DNA of 64,000 nucleotides, from assembly GCA_028554755.1 (NCBI GenBank), contig JAPTOF010000003.1:12250001-12314000 (forward strand), written 5' to 3'. Both the position numbers and the translations under genes were made by a program. The notes below the pieces were generated by a model. That model ran no database searches and was not told where the DNA came from. It saw nothing but the letters and a program-made list of their open reading frames with translations. Shown here piece after piece: positions 22,484-34,275 of this stretch (positions within the stretch are counted from its first letter, which is position 1; each line of letters starts with the position of its first letter). This stretch comes from Cordia subcordata (taxonomy: Eukaryota > Streptophyta > Magnoliopsida > Boraginales > Cordiaceae).

Positions 22484-24396
22484 TGATATGCTAATTCCAA
22501 GCTCAAGCTTTAAAAGTTAGTCCGCAAGCACACAGGTTGTGGTAGTAGATCGTGCGAGTGTAGGGTCGTGTCCTTAGGGAGGCTAAATGGGGCATGGCTC
22601 AAAGTCATGTGTTCTAGGGAGCTACTCTAGTTCTTAAACTAACAATCTTTTTGGGTTTTAGATTGAATGGAGCTCAAGGAAAAGTAAACTTAATCTAAAG
22701 ACTAATAAACTAGAAGAATGAAATGTGAGATGGGAGATAGGAGAAACAAACTAACTAAGGGAAACAAGCAACGGAATTGGAAATTAGGGGTGGCCTACAA
22801 TTGATTATGGGTGACTTAGGACTCTTTTGTTAAGGGATTACCTGATGGATATGAATTTTAGGGGGTGCTCTTGTCTAGAATCCTAATTAGCTATCTTATT
22901 ATCCACTAGGCCTCGGAGCGAGTCTATCCCTAGCCGTTAACTACCTAGAGTATAGTGTGGTCCTTATGACCTAGGGTTTTTCGGCTAGTTAACTAATTTA
23001 TAGGTGATGATGATTGACTCTACCCTAGTGTCTAAACCATTGGTTGGGTTAAAAACTAAGACTTGGTCCATCTAAGGCCAATTAAACCAAGCTACAAGCC
23101 TATTGGTTGGGTTTAAAGCCAAAGGGAACTCAACTAATCCTAATCTTTTGTTAAGTAGAAAACTCAATTAAGCCTGATCTTTAATTAAGCGCCATCAATC
23201 ATGCATCACATTAAGGGTTTGAGCATTGAAGCACAAGTTTATACATGTTTTAGGGTATGGCATTCATGAACACATGACATATTCAACTACCAAACATATA
23301 GACATGCTTGGATTACACCACATTAAGCAATAAGAACCAACATGTATGCTATTGAAACATGCTTTGATATTAAGGCATGTAAACACACAAATAGACATGC
23401 ATGAATACATTACCCACTTCATATATTCTTCATTTCAACACATAGACATGCTTACATAAAGAAATGGAAGTGATTAATAGGAAACAAGCTATACTTTTTT
23501 ATTTAGACATATCATTAAACACATAAACATGTAAGAAAATAGCCATTGAAAACCCTAAGTACAAGCATATATATATATATATATATATTCATCAAATACC
23601 CCCTAACAATAAAGTCATAGATTAACCCATAATACAAGCTCCAATCAACCTCTGAAGCTCTACTCAAACGTAAAAGAAACTAAGTAGAAAAGGTGAAAGG
23701 GAATCTTCCCTTCCATGCTTAGCTTCCTTTTTTCAGTCTTTACTTCAATCTACAATTCCAAGTTTTTGATTCCCAAAGAGAGCTTGAATCCAGGTGTAGA
23801 TGTGCATGAATGAGACTGATGGAGGGCTAGGGTTTTAATGGGTTGATTAATAGATGAAAGTTCTTCCCAAAAATTACTGAAAAATCATGCTTTTATAGAC
23901 TTCTCGGTGGCATAGCTAGTTGACCTAGCCTATCGACCGGCTCTTGTTCTCTTGATTGACCAGCTAAAAAATAGGAGCTCGTTGATTTGGCCAGTTGACT
24001 AGCTCTGGTGTTATACTTGACTAGTACTTTTGAGGTGCCTATTGGTTTGACCAATCGACTTAGGCTGTCAGCCAACTCTTCTCCAAGCTTGATCGCCTCT
24101 TCTTCTTGCCTCCAATCTTTATTCTCTTTGCCTCTGATCCTCATTTCACGACCTGTACATCATCATTCTTTATCCACCATCCTCGTTTAAGCTCGTTACT
24201 AGCCCATTATTCACCTAAAGCATAAAAATCAAGCATTTAATGTAGCTTATAACCATAACATTCAACTATAGACACTTATAATCGTGTATGCACAAATACA
24301 GTATAAGTACTATACTAATGCCATCAAGTAAGTACAAAGCACCTCTAAAAACATAAGCAAATGCAAGAACAATCATGCACAAACCAAGACACATTG
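22484..24396 (-). repeat. 3' LTR of element E
   Basis: 1913 bp, from TGATATGC to a decayed CATTG end. It carries a U5-end hairpin relative (about 22521-22565), the paired 20-nt hairpins (23040-23059 and 23103-23122), a minus-strand TATA (CTTTTATAGA on the plus strand, 23891-23900), and a decayed GGTCGACC region (23915-24070). Confidence 0.9.
23567..23588. repeat. (AT)11 microsatellite in the E 3' LTR
   Basis: An uninterrupted AT dinucleotide run, at the position equivalent to the AT runs in the B LTRs. Confidence 0.95.
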
Positions 24397-24420
24397 ACAC
24401 CCCCAAAGCTTCTCCTCGCT
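24397..24420 (-). other. Polypurine tract of element E
   Basis: On the complement it reads GGAGAAGCTTTGGGGGTGT next to the 3' LTR. This matches the tracts of B and D with small changes. Confidence 0.7.
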
Positions 24421-25827
24421 TGTCCCTAAGCAAGACCAAATCTAAGTTCATTTCTAAGTTGCTAAAGAGGGTTGCCAAAAGTATTGACTTGCTATTTTAG
24501 CAAATCAAAGGAGTATGAAGAGGTCATTCGTTTTGTAAAAAGATCTCCAAGCATTTTTCGGATCTTTCTCTTACTCACAAGGGTTCTCGTGTCTCAAGGG
24601 AAGTTCCCAAGTAGCTAGAACCACTACAAACCTAGGATTCTAGCTCACGCATATGAGATGTTGAAACTTTGTGCCCCTATCAACTAATATGGCCTTCAAA
24701 CATGCACATAACCCCAAAGATACAAGGAGAAAGAAGATACAATCACAATGGATCACAATTGATGTAAGAGCTTATTCATAATACAATAAAAGAACAAAAG
24801 AGATACTTGTGTCAAATTGACATTGTGTCCTTTAACACTTATTCACAATACTTCATTTTTTTTAACTTTCTGTGCCTTTTGGTTTTTCTTTCTCATTTTT
24901 CACTTTTTTTCATTTTTTCAATATTTTTCACTTTTTTTTTCCTTTTTGCAATTTTGTTTTTTTTGTATTTTTCTCAATACATAACAAAAAACAAAAAGAA
25001 AAGGAAAAGAAGAGGCTACAACACATTAAAAGAACCAATCAAGGAAAAGGCACTCATATCAACAACCTTTAACAAACACTTTTTCTAACCAAGTTATGGG
25101 GTAGCTCCAAGGTTTATTCTTAGACGTGCTTACTCCCCATAGCTTTCAAAAGGCGTCTCTTCAAAGTCTCAGTTCTTCTTCTACTCTGTTCATTCCCTAC
25201 AATACAATCTTATCTTCACCAATCAATTAAGTCAATGACAAGAGCCAACACTCCAATCAACAAAGAGATAAATGACTCTATATGCATAAAAATTGAAAAT
25301 ATTTTACCATTTTTATGAAAATAATGCAAATCTACCCTAAACAAAGCATTAAATAAGAAAACCAAACTCCCACATTTCTCAAACCTAAACTTTGCTCGTC
25401 CTCAAGCAAATAGAACAAGACCACATAACAAGCAAGCAAAACATCACAACGCATGTAAGGGAGGTGGGGATGGGGTAGATAAGTGGGGAATAAGTGGAGA
25501 AAGGATAGATACAACCTTGTCTTCTTTTGAAGTTCTTCAATGCCAATGAGTAATGAATCATCTACTAATCTTGTTTCTCAATAGACCACAAATACTCACA
25601 AAGCACAAGATTAGTAGCATTGCTATGCAAGATTGCATTGGCATGTGCAAGTAATAAAAAAGGTGTATTCTAAGGGAAATGGAATAGGGGATCAACACTT
25701 GTAAAAAGGAAGAGAAAAATGAATGAATGAAAGAAAAATGAAAACATAGAATGAAAATACCCAAAATTAATCAAGGTTACCTTAGTAGTGTTAATCACCA
25801 CGCCGTCAACCAAGCGATCACCAATCA
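24421..25827 (-). other. 3' noncoding region of element E
   Basis: No gene. It has the same plan as in B and D: a T-rich/A-rich block (about 24858-24990), a second polypurine-like sequence on the complement (about 25370-25410), and a variant of the post-pol hairpin motif (25776-25792). Confidence 0.7.
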
Positions 25828-27060
25828 TTATTCTTCATAGATGGGGTCCTAAAGCTCAATGATCATCTCCACACAAGCCGTGCTTAGGTCAAATACATGC
25901 TTCAGGTGTTGTCTTTTCATAGTCAACTCTTTGCTATCCTTCAAATCTTTTATCTTCATAACATGACCCCAGATTATGCCTCTCTGAACCATGAAATGGG
26001 ATTTCTGTCAACTAAGTAACAAATTTATCTCAACACATTGGTCCAACACTAAAAGATAGGAGTCTAAGGCAGTCATCAAAGCTATCTCCAAAGACTAAGA
26101 AATCGTTCATAAAAATCTACAAGTGCTTCTCAATCATGTCACTAAAGATGGCCATGATACACCTTTGAAATGTAGTACGTGCAATGCAAAGACTGAATGG
26201 CATTCTCCTATAAGCAAATGTTCCATAAGGGTAGGTGAAAGTGGTCTTTTTCTAGTCCTTAGGAAACATGAGGATCTGATAATACCTTGAATACCCCTCT
26301 AGGAAGCAATAGTAGCTATGCCCAGCTACTCTATAAAAAATTTGATCAAGGAAGGGCAAAGGGAAATGATCCTTTCTAGTGTTAGAGCTGAGCTTCCTAT
26401 AATCAATGCAAACTCTTCAACTTGATGGTGTACATGCAAGAATAAGATTTCCTATCTCATTCTCAATAAGTGTGATCCCTGACTTCTTAGGAACAACCAG
26501 TATCCCATTCACTATCAAAGATCGGATAAATGATACATGTATCTAACAATTTAATGACCTTTTTGCTAACAACCTTATACATATGAGGGTTTAGTCTTCT
26601 TTGCATCTCTCTAGAAGGAACTGCTCCATCCTCAAGGTATATCCTATGCATGCATACTGAAGGATCTATACCTCTCAAATCCTCAGTCTTCCATCCTATG
26701 GCCTTTCTATGGTCTCTAAGAACACCTAATAGAAACTCCTTATGCTCACTAGATAAATCTAAAGCTATAATGATAGGAATTGTCTTATTAGGTCCTAGGA
26801 ATTCATACTTTAAATGCTCAAGACAGGATTTGAGCTCTAAAGATGAGGTAGGCTTAACTAAAGGGGAATCAACCTCACTATCATCATGAACATCACTAGA
26901 AATCATAATAGATGGAGTAACCTTAAGTGACTGCTTAGGCCTAGAATCATCAACTATAGAAGTAAAACCTACACATCTTTTCATAAAGGACTCTAAGTCA
27001 AAGCTATCCAAAATGTCCTCAAGGTCTCTCAACTCATCACTACCAGTTATGGTCTCCTCA
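25828..27060 (-). pseudogene. Fused RT and integrase remnants of element E
   Basis: The N-terminal RT part is open (26487-27032), with LEHLKYEFLGPNKTIPIIIA and LRGIDPSVCMHRIYLEDGAV. RT then continues with stops to the catalytic box, which reads FMND (altered codon 26105-26107) instead of FMDD. At about 25957-25961 the RT sequence just after the catalytic box joins directly to the last about 45 codons of integrase. In intact relatives these points are about 1.9 kb apart, so the RT C-terminus, RNase H and most of integrase are deleted. Pol ends at TAA 25828-25830. Confidence 0.85.
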
Positions 27061-27760
27061 ACATGCTCCTCAACACATGAGTCTTATCACATCAATCATG
27101 AAGCAATCTTCCTCATCTTCTCTACCTATACTCGCTCTATTCAGGGCCTCTGCTAACTTCATGGTGGATTTCAAATTCCTAAACTTAATTTCTAACAATC
27201 CTGACTTACAATAGACGATCGCATCAATTGTGGCAAGAAAGGGACAACCTAGAAGAATAGGTGTAGCATGCCTAGAGTCATGATTGGAATCTATGTCTAA
27301 AAATATGAAGTCAACAGGGTACAAGAACTCATTTACCTAAACCTTAACATTCTCATTTATACCTCTAAGCGTATACCTCTAGGACAATACGCAGATCTAT
27401 TAGATAGCTGGAGTGTAACATGAGTAGGCAAAAAATGGCCTATACTTAGCTGCTAATAAGTAAAAAAAGGGAATGTAGTTCACACTAGACCCTAAATTTA
27501 ATAAAGCTTCGAGATCACTCAGCTTGGGTAGAAGGCCTGATGTACAAATTTTACACACCTTCTCCGTGAGTTTCACCTTTTTAGGCATGCTTAATATGCT
27601 ATACTTTCTAGTGCAAAAGTCTTTAAAGAACTTAAAGTAAGATGGTATGGAAAAGACTGCATCAATCAATGGAAGATTTACCTTAAAATCTGAAAAACCT
27701 AGTATTCTCATTATGTGCTGGCTTTTCTAAATCGAATGGGAATGGCACTCTAGGAGCAAC
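27061..27760 (-). pseudogene. Aspartic protease remnant of element E
   Basis: Pieces read YPVDFIFLDIDSNHDSRHAT, TPILLGCPFLATIDAI and LPLIDAVFSIPSYFKFFKDF. The active-site part is recognisable only as NLGSSVNYIPF, with Asp replaced by Asn and an upstream deletion relative to B (the CRIRETQIDHA segment is missing). Confidence 0.75.
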
Positions 27761-28684
27761 ATCTCTAGACTCTGAAGGCTCAATAGGTTGTTTTCCTTCT
27801 CTATATGGGTGGGTACTACTTTCACCTTTCTCTCTAATTGGCTCATTTATCTCAATAGGACTCTCTTTAGAATCAACAAAGTAGTGACTGAAGAACCTAT
27901 GGGTACAGGCTCTGCATATTGCTCAACTCCTACCCTATTGTCGACTATCCTACCACTTCTAAGCGTAGTGACGACCTTGGCCTAGGCCGAAGGGGGATAG
28001 ATGGGGTTGGAGAATGAACAATACTGACCTCTAGGATTGACTTCTGACTGTGAAGAAAATTTTTTGGGATCCCTAATACCTAGGTGATTAGCAAGCTGTC
28101 CTAATTGGCATCTACCTTAGCTTGATAGTTCTCTAACTACTGGTACTGTCTCTTTAGCATCTATTGCCATATCCTACACATATGAAGTATAAGATCAAAC
28201 TTATCATCATTAAAAGGCTGTGGGACAAGCACAGACTATATGGAAAGTGTTGTGGTTGGTGGTGTAGGAAGTGCCTGATATTGTAGTGCACTAGAAAGTC
28301 TAGATTGATTCACATTACAAAACCCTAGAGGTTTAATAGGATGAGGTCTCTATTGTATTAGAGGCTGGGGCTAGGATGACTTAAATTAGCCCTATCGCCA
28401 TGAGAACTTTGGGTTGTCTCTCCAACCTAGATTATTAGTGTTCAAGTAAGGATTGAACTCTCATGAGTACCCCTGGGTGGCACAAACTTGCTCCTGCATG
28501 AATTTTGAAAACTGAGGGGCTAAAGGGCAAGCTATAGTCTCATGTGTGGACTCAGAACACAGTGCATAAACCTCAACAACTAACGGTGTGGATAACAAAC
28601 TTAAAGGATTGGTTCTATAGCCCTATGATGATAGACTCAAAGAAATTGAATTGATCAATCTTATGTGTCAAAGATCTAACCTCG
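27761..28684 (-). pseudogene. C-terminal half of element E gag
   Basis: Contains the decayed Q-rich linker and a zinc-knuckle relative (about 28520-28580). It ends at the G insertion within a segment reading LPAEVRSLTHKIDQF, which equals LPSKVEALTNKLDQF in B. The N-terminal half resumes at 48131. Confidence 0.75.
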
Positions 28685-28689
28685 GCAGG

Positions 28690-31600
28690 TAATGGGCATG
28701 ATTTATGTATGTTTGTATATATTATTTGCATACCCTTTTTAGCCTATTTTTAGCTTTATTGATTGCATTTAGGGTTTCATTTGTGCACTACTAGTCATAT
28801 TTATGCATATAACTGTCAAAATGCATAATTGCTACATTAAGTGCCTTATTTTGTATTTGAGGCACATTTTGGGAGAAGGACTTGAGCTTCAAATGTTGAT
28901 CACTTAATCAAGGAGCCAAGCTATGGTTGATTTAGAGGAGAAGAAATGAAGAAAAGTCCATTTGAAAGCTCTCGGACGAAGAACAATGTAACCAAGCAGA
29001 GCAGGGATGTGTGTTTCGGGAGAAGAAATTGAGCTTGGTTGAAGATGTAGAGAGCATGAACAAAGTTTGGAGATATTTATAGGCATGAAAAGATGAAGAA
29101 AATGGCTTTTTAGGTCCCAAAAGTGATATGAGGCAATAAAAAAAAGGTGCACGAAAAGGAGCCAAAACGAGCAAGTTATGAACATTTTAGCTGTCACAGC
29201 CAGTTGAGCCCTGCCAAAGCTGGGCCTACAGCTAAGGCTCTCAGCCAAGTCAAAATGTTTACTTTTTAGGCTGGAATCCCTCTTCCCTAGGCTAGCCCCT
29301 AGTTAAGTTGACCAGCTGAGTACTGAAACAACTATAAATAGCTCGTTTTAGGCCATTTTTAGGGAAGGAACTTAATAATCTCACCCTCATTAACCCTAAC
29401 CCTTTTCCTACTTTAATACATACCTTCAACCACCATCTAAACCCCATTCCAAGCTAGGATTAAAGTATCTAACAAGGATTTAAAGGATTCGTACGTATTT
29501 GGAAGCAAGATTTAGGGGAGTTCTTTTTATTCTCTTTTTATCTTGTAAATATGTTGCTAGATTAGGTTAGATCTTTGGGTGTTTGTTGTTGTATATTGGA
29601 TTAGGGCTATTGACTATGTACTTAGTGCTATGTGGAAATAAGGCACAAATAGAACCAAGTTTTACACCCACAAGCGTACGAATCGTGTCTAGTATGGCAT
29701 GTATATACGGGTATTGTCTTCATAAAGAGGCTACCTTAGTTTGGTCTCTATGTGCTTGGGTGCCTAAACCTAGCTACATGCATGTATGTGTATATTTTTG
29801 GTCTTTTGATTGAAGGAGGGTTTTGAAATAAAACTTAAATCTAAACCTAAGCTAATGAAGGAACTATAGGTGTCAAGCTAAGGAAGGAAACCTAACAAAG
29901 AAGAAGGGGACCTAGGGTGATTGTGTTACAACTAGACTTGGGCTATGGTAACAGATTAAGTTTATCTAAGGCTCGAGACTTCTATTGCCATTGTGTTGAT
30001 TGGGAGGTCTCTTAACTAATACTAGTGGTTCAACCCGTTAGCTGGGTTTAAAGCTAAGGGCCAATCCCTCATAGCCTACGCAATCTATGTTGATAACTTA
30101 TCCTCTTCGCTGGGTCTAAAGCCAAGGACTTGTATCTAAACACTATGAGACAATAAGGCTCAATTAACCAATACTAACATGGGTGAGGGATACTTTAGTT
30201 TGGGCTAACTTGTCTGCTTGGTTGGGAATAAAGCTAAGGACTAACACTTAAACTCGACTAAGCATAGAATGTAACCCATTAGCTAGGTTTAAAGCTAAAG
30301 CCTACTCTATTAATCAAAGCTTGAATTAAGCACAATTACATCACCTATATAAGTAGATAAAAGCATTTGAAGCACAAATAACAAATGCATATTTACTTAG
30401 GCATTTTAACAAACACATAGATATGTTTGATTTTCAATGCATAAACATATTGAATCATGCCATAATATATATAAGCATGCATTAAGAGCCAAAGATACAC
30501 ACAAATCTTTCATTCAAAGCCCTCATCTAATATACAACATCAATCAACTCTAGATCTAATTCAATTACAAAACATATTACAAGAATAAGAAAAGAAATAA
30601 GGAACTCCCTTTCAAACCCTTTGTCTTATCCAAAGCAAAACCCTTCAATCTCTTGTTACAAGCTTTAATTATAGCTTGACTTGGTATTAGATGATAGTTT
30701 TGGGTGTTTGGTGAAGTGGGTCAGACTTAGGAATTATTAGGGTTTCCTCCCCTAAAAATGACCTATAATGGGCTGTTTATAGGCATTTCAATGTAAGTAC
30801 TGGTGACCTTACTAGCTAGTCAATAATAAGAGGGTCGATCAGTTCTTTTCTCTGCTCTCTGAAATGATCGATTGACTCGACTGGTCAGTTGATACTCAGC
30901 CGTTATAGTCTTCTGCTCTCTGGATTTGTCGGCTATCCCTATAGGTTAGTCAGTAGCCTTTGGGGGTGACCGGTTCCTCGTGTTAATCTTTAATCTTCAT
31001 CTTCTTTGTTTCTGGCCTTTAAAGTTTAGCTTCTTTCTTCCACATTTAAGCTCGACCCATCCCAATACTCACTTAAAAGACAAAATAACACTTAGTATAC
31101 TATTTATGCATCTAAATACATTATGTATAAATATTAACAATTATGTATAAAATTTGTACTAAATGTACTCAATTATGCTCTAAACATCTTTAAATGTGCA
31201 TGCAAACATTATGTACAGACACACACAAGTGATACATATCAGCTATGAATAAAGGATTTGTATATATAGTGGTGTCACCTTAGCCTTAACCCATGCTAAT
31301 AGCATGGGCCCTATTTGTAACTATATGTGTTAATTAATATGCTTAATAGATGACTTATGTGGTAAGAGTATACCTCTAGTTTGAAATAATACTAAAAAGG
31401 TACCCACTAGCACTAGTTAATGCTCTACGAGCCTAATCTCTAGTTTGAAACAATACAAATATGTTAGTCTCTCGAGTAGGATGTTTATTAACACAAAAGG
31501 GAGTAATCGAGCCATAGATAGATCAAATCGTTATTATAGCCCGAGTCTACTTATGACACAACTGCCCTAGGTCCCCTTATACCTTAAAAAGCCTTTTTTT

Positions 31601-31839
31601 CTTTAGCTTGGCACCTATAGTTCCTTCATTAGCTTAGGTTTAGATTTAGGTTTTATTATAGAGCTTACATCAATAAAAACGACCAAAGATATACCAACAC
31701 ATGCAGTAGGTAACCATAGGCACTTTTACACGTAGAGACCAAACTAAGGTAGCCTCCCTATGGAGATGATAGCTACACTCAAATCCACTATTCCACGCAT
31801 GATCCGTATGCTTGTAGGTGTAAAACTCAAAACACATCA
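28690..31839 (+). repeat. 5' LTR of element G, interrupted by solo LTR H
   Basis: Without H it is about 1.51 kb. It aligns with 46479-48125 except for a deletion of about 144 bp, corresponding to 47411-47554 of the 3' LTR. A TATA box TATAAATAG lies at 29333-29341. Two hairpin-like TAGTTTGAAA words lie at 31377 and 31441. Confidence 0.9.
29611..31241 (-). repeat. Solo LTR H nested in the G 5' LTR
   Basis: 1631 bp from TGACTATG to ATATCA, flanked by an exact target duplication GCTAT (29606-29610 and 31242-31246) and with no internal region. Orientation is inferred from the U5-end block at its left (29666-29712) and a minus-strand TATA (30774-30783). It carries four copies of the 20-nt hairpin (30038, 30116, 30218, 30279). 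It is the product of LTR-LTR recombination. Confidence 0.92.
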
Positions 31840-31846
31840 AATTGTT

Positions 31847-31864
31847 TGGCACCGTTGCCCGGGA
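31847..31864 (+). other. Primer binding site of element G (tRNA-Asp-like)
   Basis: TGGCACCGTTGCCCGGGA differs by two bases from the tRNA-Asp site of B and D. It lies seven bases after the 5' LTR end. Confidence 0.82.
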
Positions 31865-32049
31865 GGCATGGTATTGGTTATTTGTGTGCTTTTGCATTTT
31901 TTATTAGTTGCTTGCATGTTGTTCTATCTTCACGTGCTTTCCTTTATTTGAAAAACCACAAAAAAATTTTAAAAATTTTGAAAATCCAAAAAAATAAAAA
32001 ATTTCAGAAAAAAGTGAATTGAGAAGACGTTTACTTATGCTAATTGAGT

Positions 32050-33856
32050 ATGGATAGCTCTAATCCTTTTTGGTGGTCTCTTGTATCCTTTTCCTCACCC
32101 CCCATATATGCTCCTAATACTTGTGTTCTATGTGGTACTTGCGAGCATCATGATACATGTTACCCCTTTACACATAGGAATCCCCAATCTTGGGCTAATG
32201 CAAGTCATGATCCTTATAATCATGCATCTATTCATGCATCTTCCTTTAATAATCATGATTATAGGGAGTCATATTATTATTTTTGTGATCTTTGTGGAAG
32301 CCGTGACCATGACTTTAATTCTTGTTCCATTTTATACATTGATCCCTATTTTCTTGTAAAGCCCAAGAACGCCCCTAGAAATCATGTGCCCATTCATGCA
32401 TCTACATCTAGTTATCATAATTATAGGGACCCACATCATGCACATTTGTCTTAGGGTCAAGATGACTTTTCATTCTACCTACTTCCTTATTTTGAGAATC
32501 CGTTTTCTGCACCGTCTTTTCCTGCTTATTCTTTTCCCAAGTTTTTTTTTATGGTTATACTCTAAATGATTTTCAAAATGATTACCATTTCCATTCAGTT
32601 GAACTCTCTTCTCTTAGGTCTCCCTAATACGAAGTTGAAAAGTTAGAATATCTTTGATCCTTAATTTATTCCAACCATGAGAGACTAAAGGAGATAACTG
32701 AACAAGTATCAAGTACTTGAGTAGAGAATTTGAGAATGAATAACTCGTGAATGAGAGCGCTGAAATACCTTTAGACCAGGTTGAAGGGATGAGAGTGAGA
32801 CCTTTAGATAAGGGAAATAGTGGTGAAAAAGATGATATTTAGGACGAAGAGATAGAGAGTTTACATCTTGTAGTGAGGAAGAAGATGAGCTTAATAGTAC
32901 TTTAGCTCTTGATGACAATTATTGGCATATATCAGAGGAAGTGGTACCCTATTCTCCCGTGCTTTCAATGCCTCACGTTGAGTTATTTGAACCTACCTTT
33001 CATTCTCTTCACACTTTTCATACATATTTGGAGGATATTCTTAATGTTTTGAGTACTCATTTACATTATGAGTCCACCTTTAGGGAGTTTAGTGTGCACA
33101 CCTCTCTGAGCATCTATGATTGCATGATGAGGAATTTGTTGAGTCCCATTTTCCTCTCCACCCATATGTGAACCAATCTCATTAGAGGAGGTTATGAAGT
33201 AGGACTTAGAGTTGAGCACTAGTGATAAATTGAAGGAGTTTGATGAGCTTTTAGCAAGTGTTGATTTGGAACCACTTATTGGAGAAAGCATAGTTTTTCC
33301 CCTAGGTGAAACATTTGAGGATGAAATGGAGGAGTTTGAAAGACTTTTGGATGACTATTTCCTTTTTTAGCGCACCATTCTTTATCTTAATTCCTCTTCT
33401 TCCAAATCCATTCCTTTACCTCCTTCAGTTTATGTCAATCCACCTAATTATTCCTCATTTCCTTCCATTGTGTCTCATCCTAGAGAACACATTTTTATGC
33501 CCTTCCATTTTGAGCATATCAATAAAGGGTATGCGCATACTCCTTCCATTCTTTATACATCAGACTTTTCATTGATTCATAGGAAAGGTGTGTTTTTAGC
33601 CCTAGATCATGATAAGAAAGCTATGGGATGGTTAGCTATCGAGCAAGTGGGGCATGATCATTTGCATTGCTGCATAGTCTCTATCATATTTGAACATACA
33701 TCAAATTTTCATATTTCAGGGTGGGATCTAGAAAAGGGGTGTGTTGTGCACGCATTGCCCCATCCTATGATGCATGACCCTTTTCCTTCTACTTTCTATG
33801 CATTGATAATTATCTGGAAATTTGTGCCTCGTAACTCTAAGCACGTTTTGCTCTAA
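32050..33856 (+). pseudogene. Gag-like ORF of element G with zinc-knuckle motifs
   Basis: The ATG at 32050 opens MDSSNPFWWSLVSF and gives 135 codons containing CVLCGTCEHHDTC and then CDLCGSRDHDFNSC. The second fits C-x2-C-x4-H-x4-C, the retroviral zinc knuckle; the first is off by one at its last Cys. After a stop (about 32452) and a frameshift at a T-run (about 32545), the reading continues through an acidic stretch (KLKEFDELLASVDLEPLIGE). A C-terminal segment follows (about 33371-33856: KGVFLALDHDKKAMGWLA, GWDLEKGCVVHA). I do not recognise the C-terminal part. A role in RNA binding or packaging is inferred from the knuckle only. Confidence 0.55.
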
Positions 33857-34275
33857 CATTGGCACTCAGTTGGGGGCATTAAATCCAGCGCTACTAGGAA
33901 GCGCCCTAGGCTTGTTTATATTTTTCATGTTCTTCTTGTATTTACTTCTTTTTCATCTTGTATATAGTAGATTAGTTTTCTTTTACTTATTCTTGCTTTG
34001 TATATAGTAGATTGTTTGCTTTTGTTTGCTTTTGTTTTCTTTGTCTTTTAGAAGTTTAGGTTATACTTTGTTTGTAATCTTAGTAGATTAGATTTTTGTT
34101 CCCTTGTTCTTGTTCCATTCCATCGTTTGTGTATCAATCTTATACCCTTGCATACATCCTTGCTTATGTTTTAAATGCTAATGTTGACTTCATTGTGTAG
34201 ACTACTAATCTCTTCTTTGTTTTTTAAGTATTAGAGCTTTGTACTAAGAAGTATAAGCGTAGATCATTGAATTAC
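33857..34275 (+). other. Noncoding DNA of element G left of B
   Basis: No gene. It has a hairpin-like AGCGCTACTAGGAAGC (33887-33902) shortly after the ORF, equivalent to the post-pol motif of the autonomous elements. T-rich DNA with a repeated TTGTATATAGTAGATT word (33957-34015) follows. It ends with B's target copy ATTAC (34271-34275). Confidence 0.65.

Noticed and set aside
24807..25088. Phe-rich ORF that looks like membrane protein (also at 4460-4783)
   Set aside because: Translation of the T-rich noncoding block after pol. Other copies do not keep the frame.
32081..32359. 92-codon ORF rich in Ile, Met and Leu
   Set aside because: A shadow frame of the G zinc-knuckle ORF, with no independent support.
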